DNA from: an uncultured Prevotellaceae bacterium
GTDB lineage: Bacteria; Bacteroidota; Bacteroidia; Bacteroidales; Bacteroidaceae
NCBI GenBank assembly: GCA_900315455.1
Contig: OMZE01000003.1
Coordinates: 62,001-126,000, forward strand
Reading direction: 5' to 3'
DNA: 64,000 bases
The translations under genes and the position numbers were made by a program. The notes below the pieces were generated by a model, which worked only from the letters and a program-made list of their open reading frames with translations, had not been told where the DNA came from and did not search any database. The number at the start of each line of letters is the position of its first letter. Within the stretch, counting starts at the first letter, position 1. Below are positions 50,739 to 60,310 of this stretch, in pieces.

Positions 50739-52319
50739 TCAGCGTGCATTGTCCAGTTCCATCTTGTCAATGTCTGGCATCCATTCGTTGTCGTTGCTGA
50801 GGCAGATGCTGTTGCGTCCTTTCTTGAGTTGCACATCTACAGTGACGGTGGCAGGTTTGTCCCAGGCACCGGAGTTGGCTTTCAGCGTGGTGATGCGCTG
50901 TCCGTTGACAGTGAGGTCCATCGTGCGCTCCTCGCCGCTGAAGTAGGTGATGGTCATTCGGCGCATGCCGGCTTTCTTCGCATAGACATCATCCCATCGG
51001 ATGTCGTTTCCTTTACGGCCTCCGAGCCATCCCGCCTTGTAGCCGCCGCTGGCAGCAGACTCGGCAGCGAAGATGCCCGACTTCACCTCCTGGTTGTTGC
51101 GCAGTTCCTGATAGGCGGGCAAAAGGGCGGTCTCTGCTTCATAAACCTTGCGCTCCAGACGCTTCTTACCCTTCACACGGAAGATTTTTGTGCCGTGGGC
51201 GGGTATCTTCAGAGGGATGGGGTTCATGTCGTAAAGATAGTCATGTTGGGCAAAGCAGTCGTAATACTGTATGGCTCCACCAAGGTCGATAGTAGTTGGA
51301 TGGAGCGTTATGGTCTGTTCCTCGTCGCTGGGGTTGTAGATGGCCACAGCACGCTCCTTGCCCTGCAGTTTCTTGATGTCCTTCACCATGATGAAGCACT
51401 CGCCCTGCTTCTCTGCCACATAGGCCTGCAGATGAAGCCGGTCTTGGTTCAGGGCGATGAGGTCGCTGTTGCAGAGCAGTCGCAGCGACTCCGGGCGGAT
51501 GTTGCGGGTGTCGCAACCGATGAGAAGCGGTGATGCCATGATGCACCACATCCCAAAGTGTGTCTCGTCCTCAATTTGCGACATCGACCGTCCCACCTCG
51601 AGCATGTCCATGTCGTTGTAATGACCGTCGTGACAGAAGGCGCTCAGGTAGAGATTCTCAGCAAGAATGCCTTTCACGCTCTTCCAGGCATCGTAAATGT
51701 CACCGGTAGTTCGCCAGGAGTCGGCCACGTCGGCACCCCATGTGCCGGGGAAAGCCCAGCGGCACATGTTATATACGATGTCCTTCTTGCCACAGTTCCT
51801 GATGGCGTTTGAAATCTTGGTATATTGTTCACGCTCGTCAAGTCGCATGTGGTTGCCGCCACAGTAATCCACCTTGATGAAGTCGAAGTCCCAGTCGATG
51901 AAGTAAAGTTTGCAGTCTTGTTCCTCATGACCCGCGAAGCCCACACCGATGCCCCATGCATGACGACCCTCACTGCCACAGGTGTTGTCACCGGCATCGG
52001 AGTAGATGCCGGCCTTCAAACCGAGTTGGTGGATGTAGTCCACCAACGGGCGCATGCCATTCGGAAACCGCTGGGTGTTAAGACGCAGATGACCGTCCTC
52101 GCCGCGTCCGTTCCAGTAGCCGTCGTCGATGTTCACATAGAGATAGCCGGCTTTCTGCAGACCGTTCTGGTGCATGGCATCAGCCTGTCCCTTGATGAGA
52201 CCCTCGTTGATGTTGAGGGCAAACGTGTTCCATGAACTCCAGCCCATCGTGGGAGTCCGTTGTGCGAAAGCGACTGCTGCAAAGCATGTCAGCATCGCGA
52301 GAAGGATTGTTTTCCGCAT
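50739..52319 (-). CDS. GH27 alpha-galactosidase with C-terminal binding module
   Basis: A 526-residue secreted enzyme (signal peptide MRKTILLAMLTCFAAVAFAQ). The GH27 catalytic domain has the N-terminal MGWSSWN, the nucleophile Asp151 in FIKVDYCGGN and the acid/base Asp207 in the RxxxD motif (SWRTTGDI), with HDGHYNDMDMLEVG further on. After a beta domain, the C-terminal part (about 400-526) looks like a CBM35-type module (YEAETALLPAYQE, GRKGNDIRWDDV). It frees terminal alpha-galactose from oligosaccharides or galactomannans. Start at 52319 exposes the signal peptide. A GH97 enzyme with the same predicted activity is nearby. Confidence 0.92.
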   Translation of the reverse strand: MRKTILLAMLTCFAAVAFAQRTPTMGWSSWNTFALNINEGLIKGQADAMHQNGLQKAGYLYVNIDDGYWNGRGEDGHLRLNTQRFPNGMRPLVDYIHQLGLKAGIYSDAGDNTCGSEGRHAWGIGVGFAGHEEQDCKLYFIDWDFDFIKVDYCGGNHMRLDEREQYTKISNAIRNCGKKDIVYNMCRWAFPGTWGADVADSWRTTGDIYDAWKSVKGILAENLYLSAFCHDGHYNDMDMLEVGRSMSQIEDETHFGMWCIMASPLLIGCDTRNIRPESLRLLCNSDLIALNQDRLHLQAYVAEKQGECFIMVKDIKKLQGKERAVAIYNPSDEEQTITLHPTTIDLGGAIQYYDCFAQHDYLYDMNPIPLKIPAHGTKIFRVKGKKRLERKVYEAETALLPAYQELRNNQEVKSGIFAAESAASGGYKAGWLGGRKGNDIRWDDVYAKKAGMRRMTITYFSGEERTMDLTVNGQRITTLKANSGAWDKPATVTVDVQLKKGRNSICLSNDNEWMPDIDKMELDNAR

Positions 52320-52680
52320 AGCGTCTGTCTGTTTGAAAATGATTTTGTAAAGGTATGAAAATTTGTGCACATCCTATTGGTTTTTTCTCTTTTTTTTCCA
52401 TCTGCCGCTCTTTTGTGCAGATGGTATCATCATAGTGCAAGCGACAAATAGTACTAGGATAGAAAAAGCAACATGAAATAAATGCTGTCAAAAGCGTTTT
52501 TCTTATGTTTTTGTGCTATCTTTGCATAGGATAGTCATTTCACACAATTTGTGCTATCTTTGCTATGAAAGTCGGAGTATTACTGTCTTTTACAGCACCA
52601 CGAAGGCCGGTGATATTTCTAAATGGAGCGAAAGCGAAACTTGCGTTATTATTCATCAAAGTGGTGCGGATTTTAGGCCT
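52320..52680. other. Divergent spacer with paired -7 boxes
   Basis: Separates the GH27 gene from the 52681 gene. Two copies of GTGCTATCTTTGC, with -7-like TATCTTTG boxes at 52517-52524 and 52555-52562, lie 38 bases apart on the + strand, but no TTTG lies at the right distance upstream of either. The word GGAGCGAAAGCGAAAC (52625-52640) is a variant of the dispersed motif. Nothing else is seen. Confidence 0.45.
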
Positions 52681-53328
52681 ATGAAAACAATTGCTCTACT
52701 ATTAGCCGCAGGACTTGCCGCATTTTCAACTGTCCACTTCAGCAATGGCGTAAAAGCGGAGGCGGCAAACTCAACCAACAATGCCGCGAACACCAGCATC
52801 GTTGCCAATACCTTGCAAGTTCAAGATACAATGGTTCTTGGCAAACTCTATTTCGTCAACCTCAAAGAGGGTGAACATCCTGTGATGACCGCCCTGAGTT
52901 TGTTCGGTGACCGCTGTGGAACTGGAGACTTCAACAACAAACCTTTTGCTACCGAAGGAATCCGGTCTGTTTTCGAACTTAACGAATGGATAGAGTTTCA
53001 TCCAAAAGCCAGTGCAGGGTCTGGCATTAAAGTAATGGTTTTCAAACATAAGGAAGACCAGGGCTTTTACATGAAAAATGCCTTGAACGACAAGACGCCA
53101 GGCTATATTCAAGAATGGGAACTGAACAAAGATCCCAACGAAGATGAAACTTACCATTGGGGGTCGTTTTACCTTCATCCCGATGAAGTCGCCCCAGGCT
53201 ACTATGACTTTGTTTTCATCTACAAGAACAAGGTTTTTGCCACCATGCTCACTCGTTTCTACAAGGAAAATGAAATCTACGAGAAATCTGATGCTGAATT
53301 GGAACAAATGATGTCTCAAAGTCTTTAG
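52681..53328 (+). CDS. Secreted hypothetical protein (215 aa)
   Basis: A 215-residue protein with a signal peptide (MKTIALLLAAGLAAFSTVHF, likely cleaved before about residue 30), then a beta-rich domain with several aromatic residues (LGKLYFVNLKEGEHPVM, TYHWGSFYLHPDEVAPGYYDF). No family is recognised. Start at 52681 is chosen because it exposes the signal peptide; the longer frame reads through promoter-like DNA. It is 45 bases upstream of the GH97 gene on the same strand and may be co-transcribed. Confidence 0.7.
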   Translation: MKTIALLLAAGLAAFSTVHFSNGVKAEAANSTNNAANTSIVANTLQVQDTMVLGKLYFVNLKEGEHPVMTALSLFGDRCGTGDFNNKPFATEGIRSVFELNEWIEFHPKASAGSGIKVMVFKHKEDQGFYMKNALNDKTPGYIQEWELNKDPNEDETYHWGSFYLHPDEVAPGYYDFVFIYKNKVFATMLTRFYKENEIYEKSDAELEQMMSQSL

Positions 53329-53373
53329 TGCCCCGTCATAACTGTGGTGTACAGTTTTAAAAGTTTACTTACC

Positions 53374-55431
53374 ATGATAAAGATAATCAATTTCGCTCTG
53401 GTGGCTGTGCTTCTGATGATGGCTTCTGCCGCACACGCCCTTAATGTGGAGAAATCCTGGAAGATAGTGTCTCCTGACAAGAAGACAGAGGTGACCGTCG
53501 GGACAGTGAATAATATCTGGCTGTATTGGTGTATTGGGCACAACGGCATATCGGTGTTGGAGCGTTCGGGCATGAATGTCATGGTGGATGGTGCCTATGA
53601 TGTTTTCCATGATGCTAACAAAAAAGGCGGAGTGGGAAAGGCTACCAATAAGGTGCAGGTCAGGACGCAATTCGCCACGCCATTCTATAAAAAGGCTGTG
53701 GTAAAGGATGAGTATAACGGTATGACGGTGTCGTTCAAAAACGGCATCAGCGTTGAATTCCGCGTCTATAATGATGGTGCCGCCTATCGTTTCCTGCTCG
53801 ACAGGAAAAACATGTCGGAGGTGACGAGCGAGATAGCGGAGTTCAATTTTGCTGGCAACTATCCGGCTTTCATACCTTATGTCAACGACAATAGGGGCGG
53901 CGAACGCTATTGTTTTAGTTTTGAGTCCTATTACGACGAGCAGCCCCTGTCGGAGATGTTCAAGGATTCATTGGCCATTACGCCATTGGCTGTCTGTCTG
54001 CCAGGAGGGATGAAGGCCATCGTGATGGATGCCGGCGTGGAAGACTATCCGGGGATGTTCCTCAAGAGCAATGGCAATAATGGCCTGAAGGCAGAATTCG
54101 CACCTTATCCCTTGGAACAGGAGATAGGGGGCTTCGACCGTCTGAACCTCGTGCCTACAAAGCGGGCAGACTTTATCGCCAAATTGAATGGAAACCGTGC
54201 CTTGCCCTGGCGTGCGGTGGTCATCACAGAGAAAGACGCCGATATCCTCAACTGCGACATGGCACAGCGGCTGGCTCCTGAGTGCCGCATCAAGGATACC
54301 TCGTGGATACGTCCCGGCAAGGTGGCATGGGATTGGTGGAACAATACGAATGTCACGGGGGTGGACTTCCAGTCGGGCATGAACACCGACACCTATATGT
54401 ATTATATAGACTTTGCCGCCAAGAACCACATCGAATATATCATCATCGACGAGGGATGGAGCGGCAAGGAGTCGCTGATGGAAGACCTGAGCCCGGAGAT
54501 TGACCTGAAGAAACTGATTGCCTATGCGCAGGAGAAAGGCGTAGGCATCATACTGTGGAGCAGTTGGAGAAACCTCATCGGTAACAATCCCGACAATGAC
54601 ATATCGGTCACCGACAACGTGATGAGACACTATGCCGACATGGGCATCAAGGGATTCAAGGTAGATTTCTTCGACCGTGACGACCAACAGGTCATCGCGT
54701 CAGCCTATAAGATTGCTGACTGTGCCGCAAAGCATCATCTTTATCTCGACTACCATGGTCTGAAACCCTTCGGCATCCAGCGCGCCTATCCCAATATCTT
54801 CAACTTCGAGGGGGTAAAGGGTTTGGAGAATTCAAAATGGGAACCGCGGGCGGGCAACGGCCCGTTGCATAACCAACCCCGGTATGATGTTACGGCACCT
54901 TATCTGCGTATGCTGGCAGGACCGATGGACTACACTCCCGGTGCAATGATGAATGCCATGAAGGACAACTTCTTCGGCAACAACGACCACCCCATGAGCC
55001 AGGGAACCCGGGTGCATCAGATGGCTATGTACACTACTTTCGAGGCTCCGCTGCAGATGCTGGCCGACAGTCCTACGATGTATATGAAGAATCAGGAATG
55101 CACCGACTTCATCGCCCAGATTCCCACCACCTTCGACGAGACGATAGCCCTCGACGGACAACTCGGTGAATTTACGGTTGTCGCACGGCGCAAGGGAACC
55201 ACCTGGTACTTGGCAGCCATGACCGACTGGACATCACGCGACCTGAACATCAGTCTGGATTTCCTCAATGAGGGTGGTTATACGGCCGACATCTTTGCCG
55301 ACGGCGTGAATGCCATGAAAGATGCCACCGATTACAAGCATACCCAACAGACGGTAGGCCATGACGACATGCTCCACATCCATCTGAGCAGTGGAGGCGG
55401 TTGGACGGCCATTCTCAAAAAAGGGAAATAA
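53374..55431 (+). CDS. GH97 glycoside hydrolase, probable alpha-galactosidase
   Basis: A 685-residue secreted enzyme (signal peptide MIKIINFALVAVLLMMASAAHA). N-terminal beta-sandwich (about 25-285), central TIM barrel and C-terminal beta domain, the GH97 layout. GH97 has two mechanistic groups; the GFKVDFFDRD segment places an Asp (431) where retaining members have their nucleophile, so I predict a retaining alpha-galactosidase rather than a SusB-like inverting alpha-glucosidase. The barrel also shows VAWDWWNN and YIIIDEGWS. It ends immediately at the birA stop. Possible co-transcription with the upstream secreted gene. Confidence 0.92.
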   Translation: MIKIINFALVAVLLMMASAAHALNVEKSWKIVSPDKKTEVTVGTVNNIWLYWCIGHNGISVLERSGMNVMVDGAYDVFHDANKKGGVGKATNKVQVRTQFATPFYKKAVVKDEYNGMTVSFKNGISVEFRVYNDGAAYRFLLDRKNMSEVTSEIAEFNFAGNYPAFIPYVNDNRGGERYCFSFESYYDEQPLSEMFKDSLAITPLAVCLPGGMKAIVMDAGVEDYPGMFLKSNGNNGLKAEFAPYPLEQEIGGFDRLNLVPTKRADFIAKLNGNRALPWRAVVITEKDADILNCDMAQRLAPECRIKDTSWIRPGKVAWDWWNNTNVTGVDFQSGMNTDTYMYYIDFAAKNHIEYIIIDEGWSGKESLMEDLSPEIDLKKLIAYAQEKGVGIILWSSWRNLIGNNPDNDISVTDNVMRHYADMGIKGFKVDFFDRDDQQVIASAYKIADCAAKHHLYLDYHGLKPFGIQRAYPNIFNFEGVKGLENSKWEPRAGNGPLHNQPRYDVTAPYLRMLAGPMDYTPGAMMNAMKDNFFGNNDHPMSQGTRVHQMAMYTTFEAPLQMLADSPTMYMKNQECTDFIAQIPTTFDETIALDGQLGEFTVVARRKGTTWYLAAMTDWTSRDLNISLDFLNEGGYTADIFADGVNAMKDATDYKHTQQTVGHDDMLHIHLSSGGGWTAILKKGK

Positions 55432-56199
55432 TCAAAGTGACGGAAATATAGGGTTTGTATTCGGCCGCAGGTCGAATACAACTTCTTTAAACCCAAACCT
55501 TCTCTCTTGTCCCTCTTCGTTCAGCACCAACGTCCCATCATCATCTACACTTTCCAGTGTAGCATGAAAGAGATTCCCGTCAGGCGTATGGTAGGGACAC
55601 AACTCGCCCCGTCGGTATAGGGCTTTTTGATAATTGTGGCGAAGAATGTTCCACGATTCTGGAGCATCGAGCAGGGTGAGGTAACGGATAAGTTGCTCCA
55701 CCACTTTCGCCGCCACTTCTTCTCGGTCGAAAGGGTGTCCCGTAATCTGACATAGCGAGACGGGGTTCGGCGCGTCACTTATAAACCGTTCCTGGTTCAC
55801 GTTGAGGCCTGTGCCGATGATGCAGTCGCGGATGCGACCCTGCTTCAGCGTCGTCTCGATGAGTGTTCCCGCCAACTTGCAGTCGTGCCAATAGATGTCG
55901 TTGGGCCACTTGATGACTATGTCGGGAACGAAGGCGAGAAGGGCGTCACGCAGTGCCAATGCATTGGCCATCGAGATGATGAACTGCTTCGAGGGTGGCA
56001 CGGCGAGAGGATGGAAGAGTAGGCTGAACGTGAGGTTCTTTCCCGGTTCGCTCTCCCAGGTGTTGGTGCCACAGCCACGTCCCGCCGTCTGACTGTCGCT
56101 CCAAACGAAAGTCAACTCCTCGTCAGGTTCCTGGGGATATCCCTTCAGGTAACTGTTCGTGGAGTTGACTTCTGTAAGACGAATATGTCGTATCTTCAT
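55432..56199 (-). CDS. birA: Biotin--[acetyl-CoA-carboxylase] ligase
   Basis: A 255-residue protein without the N-terminal DNA-binding domain of E. coli BirA, so a ligase only. Catalytic motif SQTAGRGCGTNTWESEPGKN, WPNDIYW with the lysine in KWPND, GTLIET and GTGLNVNQ. It attaches biotin to carrier proteins. Last gene of the long minus-strand operon starting at araA. Its stop directly abuts the stop of the convergent GH97 gene (55431/55432), with no terminator between. Confidence 0.92.
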   Translation of the reverse strand: MKIRHIRLTEVNSTNSYLKGYPQEPDEELTFVWSDSQTAGRGCGTNTWESEPGKNLTFSLLFHPLAVPPSKQFIISMANALALRDALLAFVPDIVIKWPNDIYWHDCKLAGTLIETTLKQGRIRDCIIGTGLNVNQERFISDAPNPVSLCQITGHPFDREEVAAKVVEQLIRYLTLLDAPESWNILRHNYQKALYRRGELCPYHTPDGNLFHATLESVDDDGTLVLNEEGQERRFGFKEVVFDLRPNTNPIFPSL

Positions 56200-56205
56200 G
56201 GTTGC

Positions 56206-56664
56206 TTATGCCAGGTCGCTCTTAGGCTTGAGAGGGATTTTGTCGATACGGGCCTGATGCCTACCGCCCTCAAACTCCGTGGCGAAGAATTCGTCCATGA
56301 TAAGCGAAGCGGTCTGCTCGTCGATGAAACGGCCAGGCATCACCAGCACATTGGCATTGTTGTGCTGACGGATGAGATGGGCAATCTCAGGAATCCAACA
56401 CAGACCGGCACGGATAGACTGGTGCTTGTTGAGCGTCATGCTGATACCCTCACCACTGCCGCAGATGGCAATGCCGGGATACACTTCGCCCTTCTCGATG
56501 CCCTCTGCCAGCGCATGACCGAAGTCGGAATAGTCGCACGACGCCTCACTGTAGGTGCCGTAGTCCTTCCACGCATAACCGTTGTCGTCGAGATAGCGCT
56601 TCACAAATTGTTTAAGTGCATAGCCAGCGTGGTCGCTGGCTATGCCTATAGTCTTCACTTCCAT
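56206..56664 (-). CDS. rpiB: Ribose 5-phosphate isomerase B
   Basis: A 152-residue RpiB/LacAB-family protein: GIASDHAGYALKQ at the N-terminus with the phosphate-binding Asp and His, the catalytic Cys in AICGSGEGIS (about 71-80), and NNANVLVMPGRFID. It interconverts ribose 5-phosphate and ribulose 5-phosphate. It sits seven bases downstream of tkt in the arabinose/pentose-phosphate operon, where it links the pentose intermediates to the transketolase step. Confidence 0.93.
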   Translation of the reverse strand: MEVKTIGIASDHAGYALKQFVKRYLDDNGYAWKDYGTYSEASCDYSDFGHALAEGIEKGEVYPGIAICGSGEGISMTLNKHQSIRAGLCWIPEIAHLIRQHNNANVLVMPGRFIDEQTASLIMDEFFATEFEGGRHQARIDKIPLKPKSDLA

Positions 56665-56671
56665 GGTCGTT

Positions 56672-58684
56672 TTATGCCAAAAGGGCCTTTACCTGGTCGT
56701 AAACATTCTTGCCGGTGTAACCCAACTTCTCGTCGAGCACCTTGTAGGGAGCGGAGAAACCGAAACTCTGCATGCCCCATACACAACCGTCAGCACCTAC
56801 CAGACCCTCGAGGGTGACAGGCAGACCGGCGGTCATACCGAATTTCTTCTTGCCGGCGGGCAGCACGCTCTCCTGGTATTCCTTGCTCTGTGAGCGGAAG
56901 AGTCCCTCGGAGGGCACGCTCACGACGCGCACCTTCACGCCATCCTCACGGAGCAACTTGGCACCGGCGAGCAGGGTGGATACCTCAGAACCGGAGGCGA
57001 GCAGGATGACATCGTAGTCGGCATCTGAGCCTGCTACCACATAGGCACCCTTCTCGGCCTGGTTGTAGTCGTTGCCCTCGGGCAGCATGTCGATGTTCTG
57101 ACGTGAGAAGATGAGAGCGGTAGGCGTCTCGGTGTTCTCCATGGCCATGCGCCAGCAGACGGTGGTCTCCTCGGCGTCGGCGGGACGGACAACGAGCATG
57201 GAGTTCTTGCCATGATGGTTCTTCAGTTTCTCCATCAGACGAATCTGAGCCTCTTGCTCCACGGGCTCATGGGTAGGACCGTCTTCTCCCACACGGAAAG
57301 CATCGTGGGTCCAGATGAACTTCACGGGAAGTTCCATGAGGGCTGCCATACGAACGGCGGGCTTCATGTAGTCGGAGAACACGAAGAAGGTACCGCAGGC
57401 GGGGATGACACCACCATGGAGGGCCATACCGATGCAGCAGCAGGCCATGGTGAGTTCTGCTACGCCAGCCTGGAAGAAGGCACCGCTGAAGTCGCCTTTC
57501 ACGAGGTCGTGGGTCTTCTTCAGGAAACCGTCGGTCTTGTCGGAGTTCGACAGGTCGGCAGAGGCGCAAATCATGTTGGGCACTTGCTCGGCAAGGGCGG
57601 AGAGAACGGTGGCACTGGCACCACGGGTGGCGGCACCGGCCTTCTGCTCTACCTTGCTCCAGTCTACCTGAGGAGCCTTGCCGCTGAACCACTCTTCCAG
57701 TTGCTTGGCTTGTACGGGATGACCCTTGGCCCACTCTTCCTTCTCGGCATAGCGCTCAGCCACAATCTTCTTCAATTCCTCACGACGCTTGGCATACAGT
57801 TCCTGCACCTCGGGGAAAATCTGGAAGGGGTTCTCGGGGTCGGCACCGAGGTTCTTCATCGTGTTGATGTAGGCATCGCCACCGAGAGGAGCACCATGGG
57901 TGGCGCAGTTGCTCTCATACGACGAGTTGTCGGCCTTGCGGGCTCCCTTGCCCATCACACAGTGACCGATGATGAGCGACGGGCGCTCTTTCTCTGCCTG
58001 GGCCTTCTTGATGGCCTCACGAATCTGGTCGACGTCGTTGCCGTCAATCTTCTGCACAAACCATCCCCATGCCTCGTATTTCTTGGCGGTGTCCTCAGAG
58101 GTCACCACCTCGGTCTTTGTGGAGAGTTGGATGTCGTTGGCATCGTAGAACATGATGAGGTTGTCGAGACCGAGGTTACCGGCGATACGGCCTGCACCCT
58201 GAGAAATCTCTTCCTGCACGCCACCATCGGAGATGTAGGCGTAGATGGTCTGGTTCATCACGCTGCCCAGACGGGCCTTCAGAAACTTGGCGGCAATGGC
58301 GGCGCCAACGGCGAAGGTGTGGCCCTGACCGAGCGGACCGGAGGTGTTCTCGATACCGCGCTCTATCTCGCGCTCTGGGTGTCCGGGGGTGACTGAACCC
58401 CACTGGCGCAGGTTCTTCAGGTCTTCAAGGGTGTATTTGCCAATGAGGCAGAGTTGGCTGTAGAGCATCGGAGCCATGTGGCCGGGGTCGAGGAAGAAAC
58501 GGTCGCGGCCTTCCCATGCGGGATTCTCGGGGTCGTAGACCAGGAACTCACTGTAAAGGGTGTTGATGAAGTCGGCACCACCCATGGCACCGCCGGGATG
58601 ACCCGACTTGGCTTTTTCAACCATAGAGGCAGCAAGGATACGGATATTGTCGGCTGCCTTGTTCATTACTTTGTTGTCGTTCAT
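56672..58684 (-). CDS. tkt: Transketolase
   Basis: A 670-residue thiamine-diphosphate enzyme. N-terminal GHPGGAMGGADF, TPP-binding segment ISDGGVQEEISQG (a variant of the usual GDG), VMGKGARKADNSSYE in the middle domain, and the C-terminal transketolase domain starting near 350. It moves two-carbon units between sugar phosphates in the pentose phosphate pathway. In the operon it takes the xylulose 5-phosphate expected from arabinose breakdown. Length fits. Confidence 0.95.
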   Translation of the reverse strand: MNDNKVMNKAADNIRILAASMVEKAKSGHPGGAMGGADFINTLYSEFLVYDPENPAWEGRDRFFLDPGHMAPMLYSQLCLIGKYTLEDLKNLRQWGSVTPGHPEREIERGIENTSGPLGQGHTFAVGAAIAAKFLKARLGSVMNQTIYAYISDGGVQEEISQGAGRIAGNLGLDNLIMFYDANDIQLSTKTEVVTSEDTAKKYEAWGWFVQKIDGNDVDQIREAIKKAQAEKERPSLIIGHCVMGKGARKADNSSYESNCATHGAPLGGDAYINTMKNLGADPENPFQIFPEVQELYAKRREELKKIVAERYAEKEEWAKGHPVQAKQLEEWFSGKAPQVDWSKVEQKAGAATRGASATVLSALAEQVPNMICASADLSNSDKTDGFLKKTHDLVKGDFSGAFFQAGVAELTMACCCIGMALHGGVIPACGTFFVFSDYMKPAVRMAALMELPVKFIWTHDAFRVGEDGPTHEPVEQEAQIRLMEKLKNHHGKNSMLVVRPADAEETTVCWRMAMENTETPTALIFSRQNIDMLPEGNDYNQAEKGAYVVAGSDADYDVILLASGSEVSTLLAGAKLLREDGVKVRVVSVPSEGLFRSQSKEYQESVLPAGKKKFGMTAGLPVTLEGLVGADGCVWGMQSFGFSAPYKVLDEKLGYTGKNVYDQVKALLA

Positions 58685-58738
58685 ATTGGTTTTATTTAAA
58701 AAAGGTTGTTATCAATTATCAATCTTGCAAACTCCGTC

Positions 58739-60283
58739 CTACTTCACTGTCAGAACTACAATCGACATTGCTGGGAGTTTTACTTCCAACTTGCCTTTGT
58801 TCAACTTGGCATCCTTGAAGGCAACGGGTTTCACCACGTCGGGGTGCTCGAAGTCGTTGAAGTCGGTGGCTGCCTTGCTGGTAAGCATGCGGCCGCTGAC
58901 ATCCTTCACCTTAGCACCGTCAAGGTTGATAGAGATGGTCTGTGAATTGTCGAGCATGGTGTTGGCGAGGGCCACGACATAACTGCCGTCCTTGGTCTTG
59001 GCGGCGGAAATGCTCACTCTGGGCACGCTCTTGCCGTTGCTGGCGGTAATGTTGCTGCACTGCAGGTCGGTGGGCAGGAAGGTGGCCTCTTGGAATGCCT
59101 TGTACATCTCAAACACGTGGTAGGTGGGGGTGAGCACCATGTGGCCGGTGCCTTTCTGGTCGGTGAGAATCATCGACTGCAGCACGTTCACCACCTGGGC
59201 GATGTTGGCCATCTTCACACGGTCGGTGTACTTGTGGAACACGTTGAGCATCAACGAGGCAACCATGGCGTCGCGCATGGAGTTCTGCTGGAAGAGGTGG
59301 CCGGGAATGGTGCCGGGCTCTTCGTCCCACCAGGTGCCCCACTCGTCTACCATCAGCGCAATCTTCTTCTCGGGGTCGGTCTCGTCCATGATGGCGCAGT
59401 GCTCACGCACCACGTTGTCTACGTCGAGGCATTTCTCGAGGGTGAGGTAGTACTCCTCGGGGGTGAAAGCGGTAGCCTTGCCCTTGTGGTCCCAGTCTTT
59501 CACGGTGTAGTAGTGCACGGAGATGGCGCTCATCTTGTTGCCGATGCGCTTCATCAGGGTGCGGGTCCAGTTGTAGTCGTAGTCGGAGGCACCGGAGGCG
59601 ATACGGCAGAGTTTGTTGTTGTCGTAGTCGCGCAGGTAAGTGTTGAACTTCCTGAACTCGTCGCTGTAGTACTCGGGGGTCATGTTGCCACCACAGCCCC
59701 AGGCCTCGTTGCCGATGCCGAAGTATTTCACGTGCCAGGCCTTGTCGCGGCCGTTCTGACGGCGCAGACGGGCCATGGGGGTGTCACCGTCGCTGGTCAT
59801 GTACTCCACCCACTGGGCCATCTCCTTCACCGTGCCGCTGCCCACGTTGCCGCTGATATAGGGCTCGCAGCCGAGCAGTTCGCAGAGGTTGAGGAACTCA
59901 TGGGTGCCGAAGGAATTGTCTTCGATGGTGCCGCCCCAGTTGTTGTTGCGGAGCGAGGGGCGCTGCGACTTCGGACCGATACCGTCCATCCAGTGGTAGT
60001 CGTCGGCGAAGCAGCCGCCAGGCCATCTCAACACGGGCACCTGAAGGGCTTTCAGGGCATCGAACACGTCTTTGCGGTAACCGTTGATGTTGGGAATGGG
60101 GGAGTTCTCGCCCACCCAGAGACCACCGTAGATGCAGGAGCCGAGGTGTTCGGCAAACTGTCCGTAGATTTCCTTGCAGATGACGTTTTTGCCTTTGTCG
60201 GCGTGAATAGTTGCCGTGGCATCCTGGGCGTTCACCGTGAGGGTGAACGCGCCGAGGATGGCCATTGTAATAAGTTTCTTCAT
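58739..60283 (-). CDS. abfA: GH51 alpha-L-arabinofuranosidase
   Basis: A 514-residue secreted enzyme (signal peptide MKKLITMAILGAFTLTVNAQ). GH51 barrel with the acid/base Glu193 in FGIGNEAWGCGG and the nucleophile Glu314 in LMVDEWGTWWDE; VLRWPGGCFADDYHW is the conserved substrate-binding strand. A C-terminal beta domain follows. It releases L-arabinose from arabinoxylan or arabinan. It lies between tkt and araB in the operon. Start at 60283 exposes the signal peptide. Confidence 0.94.
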   Translation of the reverse strand: MKKLITMAILGAFTLTVNAQDATATIHADKGKNVICKEIYGQFAEHLGSCIYGGLWVGENSPIPNINGYRKDVFDALKALQVPVLRWPGGCFADDYHWMDGIGPKSQRPSLRNNNWGGTIEDNSFGTHEFLNLCELLGCEPYISGNVGSGTVKEMAQWVEYMTSDGDTPMARLRRQNGRDKAWHVKYFGIGNEAWGCGGNMTPEYYSDEFRKFNTYLRDYDNNKLCRIASGASDYDYNWTRTLMKRIGNKMSAISVHYYTVKDWDHKGKATAFTPEEYYLTLEKCLDVDNVVREHCAIMDETDPEKKIALMVDEWGTWWDEEPGTIPGHLFQQNSMRDAMVASLMLNVFHKYTDRVKMANIAQVVNVLQSMILTDQKGTGHMVLTPTYHVFEMYKAFQEATFLPTDLQCSNITASNGKSVPRVSISAAKTKDGSYVVALANTMLDNSQTISINLDGAKVKDVSGRMLTSKAATDFNDFEHPDVVKPVAFKDAKLNKGKLEVKLPAMSIVVLTVK

Positions 60284-60310
60284 GTCGTTGGTCAATGATT
60301 TTTGGGGTGA

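Noticed and set aside
57212-58396. A 394-codon + strand open frame
   Set aside because: Antisense to transketolase, a clear enzyme; low-complexity Gly/Val/Leu composition typical of shadows.
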